Assembly (NCBI RefSeq): GCF_030247195.1
Contig: NC_080671.1
Location: forward strand, 73,841,412-73,905,411
Length of the DNA: 64,000 nt
Direction: 5' to 3'
Origin: Topomyia yanbarensis
Taxonomy: Eukaryota; Arthropoda; Insecta; Diptera; Culicidae
Shown here: positions 1 through 10,954 of the stretch, one piece after another
How positions within the stretch are numbered: the stretch's first letter is position 1
How the letters are laid out: every line of letters begins with the position of its first letter
Translations under genes and position numbers: made by a program
The notes under the pieces: generated by a model
The model's database searches: none
Seen by the model: only the letters and a program-made list of their open reading frames with translations
What the model was told of the DNA's origin: nothing

Positions 1-124
1 AAATTCGTAGAACTACAGATAAGTCAGTTTGCCTGGCCACCCTGATTGGTATAAAAAGGTGAAAATTATTTTTTCACAGTTGATTTTCTTGTTACAGGGA
101 TGCTTTAAAAAAGTGTACACGGAT

Positions 125-572
125 GAAGCGAACCAAAGAGAATAGGGAAAGAGACGAATAGTGTGAAGCCAAAAATACCTTATTGAGCAGACCAATCGTG
201 CAATGTAAATAAACATTACTCATGCCTGAGTTGGAGGAGAAAAGTATTGTACTTCTATCAAAAAAGAAATTTGAATTTTCGTCAGAATTTAGTTCAATCG
301 TGATTGTAAGGTGCATTCTAGAGTATATGTATGAGTAAAAATATGCTTTAGAATTATTTCATCTCTTTGTTTCGAAATGCACATCGTTTGATAAACAAAT
401 CCATCGATCGACATACGGTTTGTTTTCAAAATATAATAGGAGTCATTTAAAGTGCTGCCTGTAGAAGCGGTTGCCAAAATTCTAGTATTGAAATCATCAT
501 AAAGGGAGTGTTGCCGTTTTGACTGATTTTCACTCTTCGTCTCTTTCACTATTCTCTTTGAAGCGAACCCTC
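125..572. mobile_element. MITE-like inverted-repeat element
   Basis: The two ends are imperfect inverted repeats. The left arm (about 125-170) contains AAAGAGAATAGGGAAAGAGA, and the right arm (about 525-572) reads almost the same on the other strand. The interior codes for nothing recognisable. This fits a non-autonomous DNA transposon of about 450 bp. The family was not identified and no clear target duplication was seen. Confidence 0.5.
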
Positions 573-1259
573 TAAAGCACTATTTAGACTCTCCGTGAAA
601 ATGAACGTGAACATGTGTTTGTCAAAATGCAATCTGCTATTCAAAGGCGAACGTTCACCGTGAACAGCGATGACATTTATATTTACCACTCCGCATCAAT
701 TTCGCCAATCGTCGCGTTTACACTCCCGGTGAACGAGGGAATTATTCACTGCGAACATAGTTCACCGTGGAATGTTTAAAATGATCGGGGAATATGAATA
801 TTATTGCATTGATTCAATTATATCTAATAATTGTGCATGGATTCGTTTAGTATATTCACTGAGAACTGACATACAAGTAAACTTTTTAACTTGTGTAAGA
901 AAAATAACTGTCGCTTTGAAATGACAACAGCAAGTAGACACTTGCCACTGGTTGGCGCTTCGATCGGCCAGCAATCACTATACGGGACTTGTAAGCAAAC
1001 TTGGATACAATGGTGACTCACGCATGCAAATCTGTATGCGATGGTGATATTCAACGTGTTTTCATTTAAATGTTTACACAGGTTTTTCGGGAAAGTTTGT
1101 TCTAGCTTATATGTCTGTTCTCTGTGGTATATTAATATACTATCGTTTACTTCTATTTTCATCAATTTCTATGCACTAATAAGTGAGATATTGAAAAAAA
1201 AAAAGGTTTGGTGCGCACGTGTTCACGTTCATTTTCACCGAGGGTGTAAATAGGCCTTA
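573..1259. mobile_element. Non-autonomous TIR element, about 690 bp
   Basis: The left end (573-620) and the reverse complement of the right end (1215-1259) share a run of about 45 bases with few mismatches, including GTGAAAATGAACGTGAACA. It abuts the 125-572 element on the left and a short palindromic repeat on the right. The short ORFs inside (for example 824-1165 minus) match nothing and are taken as chance. Confidence 0.55.
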
Positions 1260-1269
1260 AGAACGGAAC

Positions 1270-1384
1270 GGTTGGTTTCAAAATCGTCCAATGAAGGACG
1301 TTCGTTGGACCAATTTGAACAACGTCCAAATAACCGTTCAACAAACGTCCATCGTTGGACCCGTGTTGAACGATTTTGAAACAA
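1270..1384. repeat. 115-bp palindromic repeat, copy A
   Basis: A short element bounded by inverted TTTCAAAATCGT / ACGATTTTGAAA, with internal copies of the word CGTCCAA/TTGGACG. A second copy at 7990-8104 differs at only a few bases, so this is a dispersed mobile repeat. The similarity continues a few bases beyond the palindrome on both sides. Confidence 0.6.
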
Positions 1385-1428
1385 TTTTTTGGATGTCTCA
1401 GTGCGCCAGAGGGATCCACAAAAGCCTA

Positions 1429-2619
1429 CACGCTCATTCAAAACTACTCAAAATTTGAGTTCAGAGCACTCAATTTCAAAAATCTTCTATTTTTCTATTC
1501 AATATGTCAAAAATGAGTTTTAATTTGAGTAGAATTAATTCATCTAGTGAACCACTAAAATTTTTAAGCTTCGAGTGAAAAAAAGTTATCCTCAAGAAAA
1601 AGTGTGTGAAGTTTGAAGTCGAATAAAATTATTATAAAACATCAGACCTCTTTCCTAGTAGTTATACAATCAATGCGGAACATTCAGAAAATTAAAAGGT
1701 AGGTTTCTCTAAGTTTTGTTTCTATTGAAATCTAACTTGCTTTCGTGTTTTTATAGTTTCTGCCAATACTACGAAGTACCGATTGGCATGAAAGAAAGGT
1801 CCAGAAACGTCATGGGTCATCCCTACACACAAACGAAAAACTACCTAAAATTGAGTACTTTTGACTCAATCTCGGGGTATCGTGCAGGAAGGTTAGGTAA
1901 ACCGTGTTGAAGTTTCCATTTAACTACGGCAAAAATCACAGTTCTTGAGTTCAATTTACTTAAATTTAAGTTGAATTTACCTAATTTTGAGAATATACCC
2001 CAAAAAACTCAAAAGTACCTCAACTGAGTCGAATCTCCCGTTTTGTTTTTGACAACACTAAGAAATGCGAAAGCGACCTGTAACTCAAAAGTAAGTTAAA
2101 AGAACTTATTCTTTGGGTTGTTTTATTTGTGCGTGTAGCGTCTGGAGGTACAGGTAAATGATCATGATTTAAGTTCCGATGACATCTTCTATCTTCTTCT
2201 TCTATACATATAAAAGTCAGTGTTTGTATGTATTTGTTTTATAGACTCCCAAACGGCTTAACCGATTTCCGTAAAATTTGTACATAGTAGGTATTTGTTA
2301 TGAAGCGTGTTTGTGTGCTATTGGTTGAGGATTACCTGCCCGCCAGACGGCGCTTCGGAACAAATTGTGTTTTTCTTCTATTTCGTTAACAATCGCAGGA
2401 ACGCACGATCGGTATTGGCTAGTTCTTCATAAAAATATTGAAAATACTGAATGATTTTTTTTTTCGCATTTGCTTTTTGAGTAAAATGCACTCAAATTTG
2501 GCGTTTGCGTCCGAAACTCAAAACTGTGAGAACGAGACAAACTCATGTTTTGACTACGTATACTTTTTTTACAACAGAATGGCCAGCCACTCAAATTTAA
2601 GTTGCTATGAATGAGCGTG
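1429..2619. mobile_element. Possible 1.2-kb TIR element rich in CTCAAATTTGAG words
   Basis: CACGCTCATTCA at 1429-1440 is mirrored by TGAATGAGCGTG at 2608-2619, and similarity continues inward through copies of CTCAAA(A)TTTGAG. Similar words recur inside (about 1510, 1950, 2490, 2590). No transposase is visible. It probably contains the separate repeat at 2200-2420. Moderate confidence, because the inner match is degenerate. Confidence 0.4.
2200..2420 (+). repeat. Insect-type dispersed repeat (ACTCCCAAACGGCTTAACCG motif)
   Basis: Contains the string ACTCCCAAACGGCTTAACCG followed by ATTTCCGTAAAATTTG, after a CTTCTATACATATAAAA lead. I recognise this as a type of sequence dispersed in many insect genomes, often linked to Helitron-like elements, but the class is from memory and only one copy is in the window. 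It codes for nothing. Confidence 0.3.
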
Positions 2620-3013
2620 ATAGTAAACCAGTAGGAAAATGAGATAATTTCCTAGGGGCAGATCACTTGCGATGCATTTCTAAAAATCGACAAAATTTTC
2701 TTGGCATCGTAATAGAAATCCATATCAACTTTCCAAAAAGGCTAATAAAATTTGTATGCTTGCTGATTTCTATAGATTGGCTATAATGTCAACGCAGAAA
2801 ACATGTGGAATTGTCTCTACAAAGGGTGAAGATGTTAATTTACTCGCCGTCTCCACAACTAGCTTGAGAATAATTTTCCCGATAAAAAATATCTAATGTT
2901 GTACTTCTCACCGGAGAAGATGATTATCCGGAGAAGTTATGTTAGTGCCAATAACTTTTCGTGTAAAAATGTGAATTTTTATTGTCGCAGTGGCAAATTA
3001 TCCGGACTTATTT

Positions 3014-3212
3014 ACTCATATGAGTCTGAGACGGGACATGCGGATAGCAAAAAAACAAATGAAACGGCACTTTGAATCAGTGTGAGCCAGAATGAGAAAG
3101 CATGTGAGCAATATGTGAACCAGAATGAGAAAGTATGTGAATAGAATGAGAAACGAAAAATAAAAAATGAAAAAGAATATATTTATCCGCATGTCCCGTC
3201 CCAGATATGAGT
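3014..3212. mobile_element. Small MITE with internal tandem repeat, upstream of clpP
   Basis: Arms of about 30 bases (3014-3046 and 3184-3212) are inverted copies built on GACGGGACATGCGGATA. Between them lie two to three degenerate direct copies of a unit near 36 bp containing CAGAATGAGAAAG. The right end is about 330 bp upstream of the clpP start, so it may sit in or near the promoter. Confidence 0.55.
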
Positions 3213-3540
3213 GATAAATGCAATGCCTGCATCACAGTGATCTGGTCCTAGAGCCGGAAGTCTGGCTGAAGTCTGCCAGAATTTCGACCCATTTTACTGG
3301 ACCAATTTAAAAATATTTTATAGTCCACATCTCGCATTTGAGCCACCCTATCATGATCAACTGTGATTTAAATAGAACTGTCACTCGCTCAAAAGTTCTG
3401 AAACGTCATAAGTCATTTTGATTGCAAAATATTCGTTTACACGAGATTACAAAATATTCGTTTACAATTTCGACGATTTTTCGAATTCTATCCCGGGGAT
3501 TTTGCAGTAGTAACCTTTAAGCATAAATAAAGTTTAAACA

Positions 3541-4269
3541 ATGATGCGAATAAAGACATTGTTCAGCAGTACTCTCCGAGTGGTAAACGATAGAATTTGA
3601 AATTGTTCAATTGATTACGGCGATTTATTTCAGCATCGAGCTCTGCACACCACTACCGAGAGGTTAATTAATCTTGTCCCTATTGTAGTGGAACAAACAG
3701 GCCGCGGTGAGCGATCGTACGACATATTTTCCCGTTTACTCAAGGAACGCATCATTTGCTTGATGGGTCCCGTTAACGATGACCTTACCTCGCTGATAGT
3801 AGCCCAATTACTTTTCCTACAGTCGGAAAATGGCACGAAACCAATTCATATGTATATCAATTCACCGGGTGGAAGTGTAACTGCCGGATTGGCTATTTAT
3901 GATACTATGCAGTACGTAAAGCCTCCAGTTGCCACATGGTGTGTCGGTCAAGCTTGTTCTATGGGATCCTTGCTGCTAGCAGCTGGTGCTCCTGGTATGC
4001 GCCACTCATTGCCGAATTCGCGAATCATGATCCACCAAGTTTCCGGACAAACTCATGGACAGGCAACTGACATTCAGATTCAAGCCGAAGAAATGCTTAG
4101 ACTCAAAGCGAAGATAACTGAAATATATGCTAAGCACTCGAAAACAGCAGTGGAGGTCCTGTATGCTAAGATGGAACGAGACACCTTCCTTAGTCCTGAG
4201 GAAGCACTAGCCCTAGGAATCATAGACGCCGTACTGGAGCATCCTCCTTCGACGGAGGAATCCTCGTGA
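3541..4269 (+). CDS. ClpP: Mitochondrial ATP-dependent Clp protease proteolytic subunit
   Basis: Two coding exons, 3541-3582 and 3634-4269, joined in phase 0 across a 51-nt intron (donor GTAAAC, acceptor TTTATTTCAG). The product is 225 aa. The exon-1 ATG was chosen because it adds an N-terminus rich in Arg, Ser and Thr and almost free of acid ([14 protein letters not shown] then HRALHTTT), typical of a matrix-targeting presequence. The body is a full ClpP fold: substrate-groove segment NSPGGSV, nucleophile S123 in GQACSMGS, H148 in MIHQ, and D197. The spacings of 25 and 49 residues equal those of the bacterial enzyme. With ClpX it forms the matrix protease that degrades unfolded or damaged proteins. 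No break is seen. The gene runs convergently with the next gene; the stops are 97 bp apart, so the 3' UTRs probably overlap. Confidence 0.95.
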
Positions 4270-4366
4270 TTTATCGTTTGAAAAAATCGTATATGTAATA
4301 TAAGATTTTTTAATATGCATATTCTATTCCAACTTAAATCGTAGTAAAAAGTCCACTGGCTTGGTA

Positions 4367-5038
4367 CTAAATCCTTCTTTTTCGTCTCATAGTTACTCGC
4401 GTAGACACGCAATATATTTCCTTCTTGATTCTACCTTGATACAACTTGATAGTTACTTGCCAACGATATCCATACAGCGGAAAATTCGTAAAAAATGTTA
4501 AGTCAATAGTTGAATTAACAAATTTGTATAACCCTGGATTAATTGGGCAATGAAAATCTGGTTCTATGCTCCTGAAAAATGGTACCAATATTCCCTTCTG
4601 ATCATTAAGGTAGGAACAGATGCGCGGAACCACTAATTTGTTGAACGTTTCACAAGTTTTCATATCCATAGTGCATCGATTAGTTTGGATGACAATCTGC
4701 ATAGTAAAGTAGTATCGATTATGTCATTTCGGTAATTTCTCATTCAATACCTCAAATGGTTCCTGAATAGTTTCATTTATGCTGAAATTTCCATAGAAAT
4801 AGGCCTTGCTGCTGTCAAATGTGTAATTTAATCCACCCGGAAAGTGTACTATATAATTATCGGAATTTGGTGCGACACAGGTGGCCACATATTCAGCACT
4901 AAATTCTTTGACAGTCTGCAATGAGATTAAAACAATTAAATGCATAATATAATCTTTCTTCTAGTATACCACACAGAGCCCAGTTTGAGGGTTTAGAAAA
5001 GTTAAAATCATAAAAAAGTCGAAATATTTTGGACACAT
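4367..5038 (-). CDS. Secreted six-cysteine protein, DUF1091 / CheA-CheB-like (paralogue 1)
   Basis: Three exons on the minus strand, 4970-5038, 4751-4915 and 4367-4696, all phase 0, with two 54-nt introns (donors GTATAC and GTATTG, both acceptors CAG). They give 187 aa. Exon 1 encodes exactly 23 residues with a hydrophobic stretch, a likely signal peptide. Mature-part cysteines at 36, 86, 93, 105, 128 and 174 are all conserved in the paralogue at 12969-13655, suggesting three disulfides. NYT, NET and NST are possible N-glycosylation sites. The RICSYL, CPINPGLY and YGYRWQVTIKLY segments resemble DUF1091 proteins of flies (ML lipid-binding superfamily, including CheA/CheB gustatory-bristle proteins). 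Family assignment is from pattern memory; ligand and tissue are unknown. A TATA box lies upstream. The C-terminal RRKRR tail is basic and absent from the paralogue. Confidence 0.75.
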
Positions 5039-5088
5039 TTGTTAGCAGAGGAACTATACAGTCATTCTGGATTATGAATGACCATGCA

Positions 5089-5097
5089 TTTTATATA
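5089..5097 (-). promoter_or_regulatory. TATA box of the DUF1091-like gene at 4367-5038
   Basis: On the minus strand TATATAAAA lies 51-59 nt before the start codon at 5038. This fits a start site some 25-30 nt downstream and a very short 5' UTR. The paralogue has an A-rich TATA-like element in the same relative place (13731-13741). Confidence 0.5.
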
Positions 5098-6339
5098 GCG
5101 ATCTATGGATTGGAAGGTACGGATACGATCACGATAATGAAGCTTCGAATAATGTACCATGTCCACAACTAATTAATGATCCCATCGTATCATGGACCGT
5201 TGGGTATTAGACATGCTTCGTATTAGTCCAGCTACGTTTGTCTTTATGGGTGGACGTTCGGTATGCTTGTGCAGTTCCAAATTTAAACATAGTTGGGTAT
5301 GTCGATTGAATATGAACATGTAGTAAAATAGTGCGATGTCTTCTACACTTTCTTGTAGATTTTCTTATTCGATGAGTTTATTTCTATAGCCATAACTTAG
5401 CTAATGCAACGCTAGTCTGAGCTGAAGATAAAATTTTTACAAAAGGATTGTAGTACCAAGGTTTTGCTGTAAGATCTTTGACGCGTCGGTTTGTAATAGA
5501 TTATATTCGCTGAAGTGTCTGTCTTACGCTTAATATGTTAACCCCTAAATGCGCAACGTGGTTTTAAAAATAACTGCGAAAATGATATTGAAATCATAGT
5601 AACGTATAAAACCTGTAAGTAAAGTTTTGAAAAAATTATGCTTTCAATCGTTTATATTTTAAATCTAGCACCAATAATACATGATAATGTTCTTCTAAAT
5701 CTCACGAGCTCAGTTTGAATATTAAATTTCCTCATGCTTAGAGCCTGCAGCCCCCGTTTCGAACTTAATCATTTATTTTATTTTCTTTACTTGTGTATAA
5801 ACGTATAAACTAATCTAACATACATCCTTATTCTTGTTTACGACGAATGCTGTATTCGTTCCTTAATGATTAAAAACTTAAAGCTCACGAACAACACCAA
5901 TGAATCTACAAATTCATTGAACTGCGATCAAATGAATCGTATCCGTATCCCGATGATATCGCGCCTATATGAACCTGTACCAAAGTGACCAGATGTTTTC
6001 AGAACAAAAGCGGGACGTGCTCAGGAAACCTATTAAAGATTTACGTTTCAAGACTAGTTGCTTAGCTTGTGTAAGACTGGGAAACTTTTCTTGGGGATTT
6101 ATAACCTGGTTCATATTGGAAGTCGAAAATAGCACCGTGACAATCAGAATAGATTGGCTCAGTTTGCACATTCCCCCACTTATATGAATGTTTTTCACAA
6201 TCTGCCATATGGTTATTTTGGAATAAAAATAGGCATTTGAGTGAGACATTTATTACACATGTCATTGTTGGATCATTCATTAGTTTGCAGAACTCACGGG
6301 AAGCACCCAATTAGAGATAATTATAGATAATCAACAAAA
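5098..6339. other. AT-rich intergenic DNA, nothing recognised
   Basis: No ORF with a recognisable domain, no splice-linked exon set, no RNA gene and no clear inverted-repeat element was seen. Short ORFs at 5965-6310 on both strands are mutual shadows. Confidence 0.4.
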
Positions 6340-6660
6340 CAAATAAAATTAAAAAAAATTAAAGTTATCAAATTCATTAAATGGGTAATATGAATCAAAT
6401 CAATAACATAAATAAATTAATTAGTTCAGTTCAAATGAAAACTGAACAATATTAAAAAATTACAAAACTATTAGAATAAATTAAATTATTTCAAACTAAC
6501 AAATTGGATGGAATCAATAAAAAGAATGATTGAAGAAAATTTATAAAATGAAGAGTGCATTAATTATATATGAACTGGAAAAAATAGGAAAATAAAATGG
6601 ATGAAATAAATGAAAATTAATAAAACAACCAAATGAATAATATGAATGAAACTATCTCCA
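6340..6660. repeat. Degenerate ATGAATAAA-rich low-complexity tract
   Basis: A long run of variants of AAATGAATAAAATTAA, almost free of C. It resembles the tract at 8400-9010 and is probably a decayed simple repeat. Confidence 0.6.
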
Positions 6661-6792
6661 CAGACTAACAGACATAACACTATGAGGAAATTCCCTCAAA
6701 AAACATCGATCCGACAATTTTCCCAGAACACTAGCTCCAGCTTTAATTCACGGTCACAAACACTCACTTGCTGGTGGGTTACCCCTCAGATT

Positions 6793-7014
6793 TCTTGAGC
6801 GTTTTTTCAAAACGTCATATCTGCAATGAGTTACTCTCTTTGTTTACTTTCTCTTCTGTTAATAATTCGGTCATTTTAACATTTAACACCGTCTTTCGAT
6901 CTGTACTGTAAAATAAGTGAAAAGTGCTATAGTAGAGCCGTAAAAATCGAAAGAGAAAGTAAACAAAGAGAGTAACTCATTGCAGATATGATGTTTTGAA
7001 AAAACGCTCAAGAT
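6793..7014. mobile_element. MITE with about 62-bp terminal inverted repeats
   Basis: Arms 6793-6855 and 6950-7014 are inverted copies with about one mismatch in the visible run (TCTTGAGCGTTTTTTCAAAA and TGCAATGAGTTACTCTCTTT). The loop is about 95 bp. RNA read from it would fold into a long hairpin. No coding potential and no clear target duplication. Confidence 0.75.
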
Positions 7015-7425
7015 TTGTTCTTATATCAGTGGTGCCATAATTGCAAATGTGGCCACAGTCCCAACTACAACTATATTTGAAATGTCCGTTAACTCGGGCG
7101 AAGCATTGTTTTCGAGTGTTATGTCAGTTAGTCTGTGCTATCTCTTTCATGCCCAACTTTTTTTCCAGTGCATATTTCCAATAACGTTATCCCTTAAAAG
7201 TGTGGGAGTAAAGAAACACGAAAAATCTGTTTTGATTAAGATAGGTGCTTCTCTAGCAGTGCTAGAATCTGCTCAATTTTTACCTTTCAATGTTCAGTAC
7301 CTACACATCTCCTATAAAATTTTTAATAGCTCAATTGGGCAAAAAAGGTAGTCGAAGACAGTTAAAATTGATAAGATTCATCAGTTTTAAAAGATATTTT
7401 AAGACTAGGAAGGTATATCAAAATA

Positions 7426-7864
7426 CAGTAAAGACCCGTTTTTATCAGCTCCTTGCTGAATTTTAGGCTGATAAGACGGGGCCCTTCACAAATTCGGAAC
7501 AAATATGTTTCTTTCTTTTTAATAAACCGAGGCTCTTAACATATTGTTTGGGTCCTAGATATAGCCTCATAACCCTTTCTGATTATTTAGTTTAAATTTT
7601 CCTTAAGGGGATCTGACAGTGCAAAATTCAGAATTAAATTAAAAATTTTAATTTTTGCATATTTCGGATCTCTAAGATAAGAAAAATATGCTCAAGAAAG
7701 GATTTACTCGAATTCAACTTGGTTCGTCTGCTAGAGCTCATTTAACTACTAACAATCAATCATCAATAAGGCTCACAAAATAGGGTCAAAAAGCTAACGA
7801 AAACCGGGATAGACAAAATCGGGGGCTGATAAAATCGAAGGCTGATAAAATCGGGTCTTCACTG
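7426..7864. mobile_element. pogo/Tigger-like MITE with TA target duplication
   Basis: The left end CAGTAAAGACCCGTTTTTAT and the right end, read on the other strand, CAGTGAAGACCCGATTTTAT form a terminal inverted repeat of about 24 bp that continues through CAGC. Both ends are flanked by TA (7424-7425, 7865-7866), the target of Tc1/mariner/pogo elements. At 439 bp with no transposase it is non-autonomous. Near the right end the GCTGATAAAATCG word is repeated twice in tandem. A single related end occurs at about 57118-57145. Confidence 0.8.
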
Positions 7865-7989
7865 TATAATTTTTCACCGATATCTGAAAATTTTTCTGGC
7901 AGCACTGCTCTAGTGGAATTCAATCGGAACAATTTCAATAACTTCAGTTCAAGGGATAATTCTTGTAGTTGTTGCCGCCCTCTAAGAAC

Positions 7990-8104
7990 GGTTGGTTTCA
8001 AAATCGTCCAATGACGGACGTTCGTTGGACCAATTTGGACAACGTCCAAATAACCGTTCAACGAACGTCCATCATTGGACCCGTGTTGAACGATTTTGAA
8101 ACAA
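7990..8104. repeat. 115-bp palindromic repeat, copy B
   Basis: Near-identical to 1270-1384, with inverted TTTCAAAATCGT ends and the same flanking GTCTCAGTG on the right. Few differences suggest recent spread of both copies. Confidence 0.6.
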
Positions 8105-8399
8105 ATTTTTGGACGTCTCAGTGGGCGCTCTAATAATAGTAGCTACAGGAAATGAGGAAATCTTATTGACTAATCTATGTGGAGTGGTGTTAGTGCGAGA
8201 TTGAGGTTAAATCGGGTAGTTTTTTTGCCAAATGAGGTTAAATCAGATGGCGAATTGAAAACATAGCGTTATATGTATGTTGTCTATACACATTGCAACT
8301 GTGTTGGTGTCCTAGACGTCAAATAAGTCAATGCTAACCCCAAAGTTATAGAAAACGTTGATGTGTATAAACAACATGGGCATGTAGAGGTTGATAAAA

Positions 8400-9010
8400 T
8401 CTATGAAATAAATAGAAGAAATAATATAAGCAAAATTAAAAAATGATCAAATGAACAAAAAGAAAAAAAAACAAAAGGTTTAAAATGAAAAAAAATAAAC
8501 GATATTAATAAGGTTATAAAATAAAAAGATTAAAATAAAAAATAAAATAAAAAGATTAAATTGTGTTCAATTAATAATCTGGATGAAATGAATGAAATGA
8601 ATCGCTGGAAAAATTGATCAGATTATTAAAATGAAAGTGAATAAAATGCACCAACAGGAAAAAATGAATAAAATGCATAAGATGAAAACGGCATATAAAA
8701 CAATTCAAATGAATGATACGAATGAAACGCATGAAATGAATAGACTGATCAGAATTAATCCAAAGAGTAAAACGAATTAACAAAATGAAAAAAAATAATG
8801 CTGAATGAAAAAATGATTAAAATGGAATAATCATATATTTCAAATGAGTCAAATATTTAAAATGAATAAAATAAACAAAACAAAATAAAATCCATGAAAT
8901 GAATAAACTGAGAAAAAACTACCTGGAATGAAACTTGGAAAAAAATAAATAAAACGAATTGTACGTATTTGAGAACCATTGTTTCAGAAAGTTGTAAACT
9001 GTTTGTGAAA
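8400..9010. repeat. Degenerate ATGAA/AATAAA low-complexity tract
   Basis: Variants of AAATGAATAAAATGAA over about 600 bp. Minus-strand ORFs here (8571-8783, 8857-9051) read FIHF-like repeats and are artefacts of the simple sequence. Confidence 0.65.
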
Positions 9011-9654
9011 ATCCTTTCATTTGGAAAATAGCTAATTAATACACAATGCACTTTCCATTCTTTTATGTTTTCACCTTTTCTTTTTCGTTCTGCTTTTCTT
9101 GATGGTGTAGTTACAGAGTATTTGGTGTTTCTACTTTACTGATTGGCCTTAATTAGACATCAGGAAACTTGAATTTTCAATTTGTTTTGAAATGTAACCA
9201 AAACGACATCCATGTGTCTTTTTGGTCAAATTTGTGGAAAAAAAGATTTTTATTCAGAATAGAATTTTCAGGTCTAGTATTTAAACGCGTACTTGGGAAT
9301 AGTAAACTGAGATAAGGTCACATGTGCTTTCAAACCTCTCAAACAAAGAGCTACATAGAGAATACGATTCATGTATAGTACTACTTCAAGCAGCCAAAAT
9401 CTCGGATGTTATTAGTGAACTTTCAAGCTGCTTAAGCTTTAATGTAACTTGAAAACTGCTGAAGCCGCTTTTAGAACACGAAACGTATCTTAAAATTACT
9501 TAAAAAGAGAAGCTTATGCATCTCCCTTATACGAACTACTGGTTGCTTGGGACCTGTATATCGTATTCATTTGCATCGAAGTAAATAGAAGAGAGCGTGA
9601 AGTATTTAGGCATTGTTTGCGATTATATTATTGTTGATAGTATAAAAACCTGTT

Positions 9655-10685
9655 TTAATCCACCTAGAGGTGCAATTGTGCCTTTCTCATTTCTCCAAAC
9701 TATGATTTAATAGCTGGTTCGTACAATATAACATTATGGAAATGTCTTTCATTCTTATTGCACTTGGTAAGTATATATAAGAGCACTTTTTTGCATTCAT
9801 CGCGGTATCGGTTTAAATCAGAGTTTTCTATGTGATCGCACTCCCTAACCCGTAACTCCGGAGCTGGAAGTCAGATGGAGATGGAATTTAATATCAATTT
9901 CCGGGGACGCAACACCTTTCATTTGAGACTAAGTTGATCAAATCGGTCTAGCCATTTTCGAGAAACCAATATAACCGTTATTCTGAATTTGGATACTTCA
10001 GGATCCGTCGATGGTGGCCAGTATGGCCAAAGAGACTTTGAATGACTGTTGGGGACCTAGATCAACAAATTCAACAGTTGTGTTTATATTTTGGAAAAAA
10101 ATCACCTCGCCAATTCATCGCAGAATTCGTTAGAATCGGGATTTGCTGCGTGATCGTACGTATCACCCTGTAATTCAGGAACCAGAACTCGGATCCACAC
10201 AAAATTCAACAGCAGCTGATGGACCTTTCACTTAAATTAAGTTTGTCAAAATCGGTTCAGAAAATTCCGAGAGACCGATGTGGACAAATCAACAAATTTT
10301 GTTTTGTAACCATACTCTTCAACTCGTAATCCGGAACAAGATGTCGGTTGAAAATGAAATTCAATAGCAACCTATGGGAATATTATACCTTTCATTTGAA
10401 TCTTAGTTTGTAAAAATCGGTTCAGCCATCTCCGAGAAACCGATGTGTACATTTTGTTAACAAATCCGCACATACACACACATACATACATACATACATA
10501 CATACATACATACATACATACATACATACATACATACATACATACATACATACATACATACACACATACATACACACATATATTTTGCGATCTCGGCGAA
10601 CTGAGTCGAATGTTATATGGCCTCGGTTAAAAAGTCGGTTTTTGGAGCAATTGCATAACCTTTCTATATAAGAAAGGCAAAAGAA
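9655..10685. mobile_element. Repeat element with CCTTTCT...AGAAAGG ends and internal modules
   Basis: The left end reads GTGCAATTGTGCCTTTCTCA and the right end TATATAAGAAAGGCAAAA, which pair as short inverted repeats. Inside, a module of about 120 bp occurs three times (about 9847, 10168 and 10323): GTAACTCCGGA..., then CCTTTCATTTGA..., then AAATCGGTTCAGCCAT.... The right half carries a CATA microsatellite. Non-coding; a non-autonomous DNA element is the best guess. Confidence 0.55.
10480..10580 (+). repeat. (CATA)n microsatellite
   Basis: About 100 bp of nearly perfect CATA tetranucleotides with CACA interruptions at both ends. Long ORFs on both strands (HTYI / YVCM repeats) are artefacts of this array. 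Confidence 0.97.
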
Positions 10686-10954
10686 TAATATTTAATTAGC
10701 TTAATAAGCATGAGTTCAATGTTATCTTCATGTGATTATAATTTGGAAAGGTTGGTGGAATGGGTTTGAACGTGTAGGGAATGGGGGGTTAGTTGAGTGG
10801 GAGTGAAGGATGCGTCAGAAATTCTTCATCTTATTTCGGTATACGGGGTGGATGAAGGAAATGCGGGCGTGAGGGTGGTCCAAGAGGAGAGGAGTGATGA
10901 AGGAGGGAGGTGTAAGGGCAAGGCGGGGGGCGGGGTTGGGGCGGCGACGCAATA

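Noticed and set aside
3688..4269. ClpP as bacterial contamination or an endosymbiont insertion
   Set aside because: It has a spliced first exon with a mitochondrial presequence and lies among insect-type genes and transposons.
10372..10630. Overlapping ORFs of YVCM and HTYI repeats
   Set aside because: Direct translation of the CATA microsatellite.
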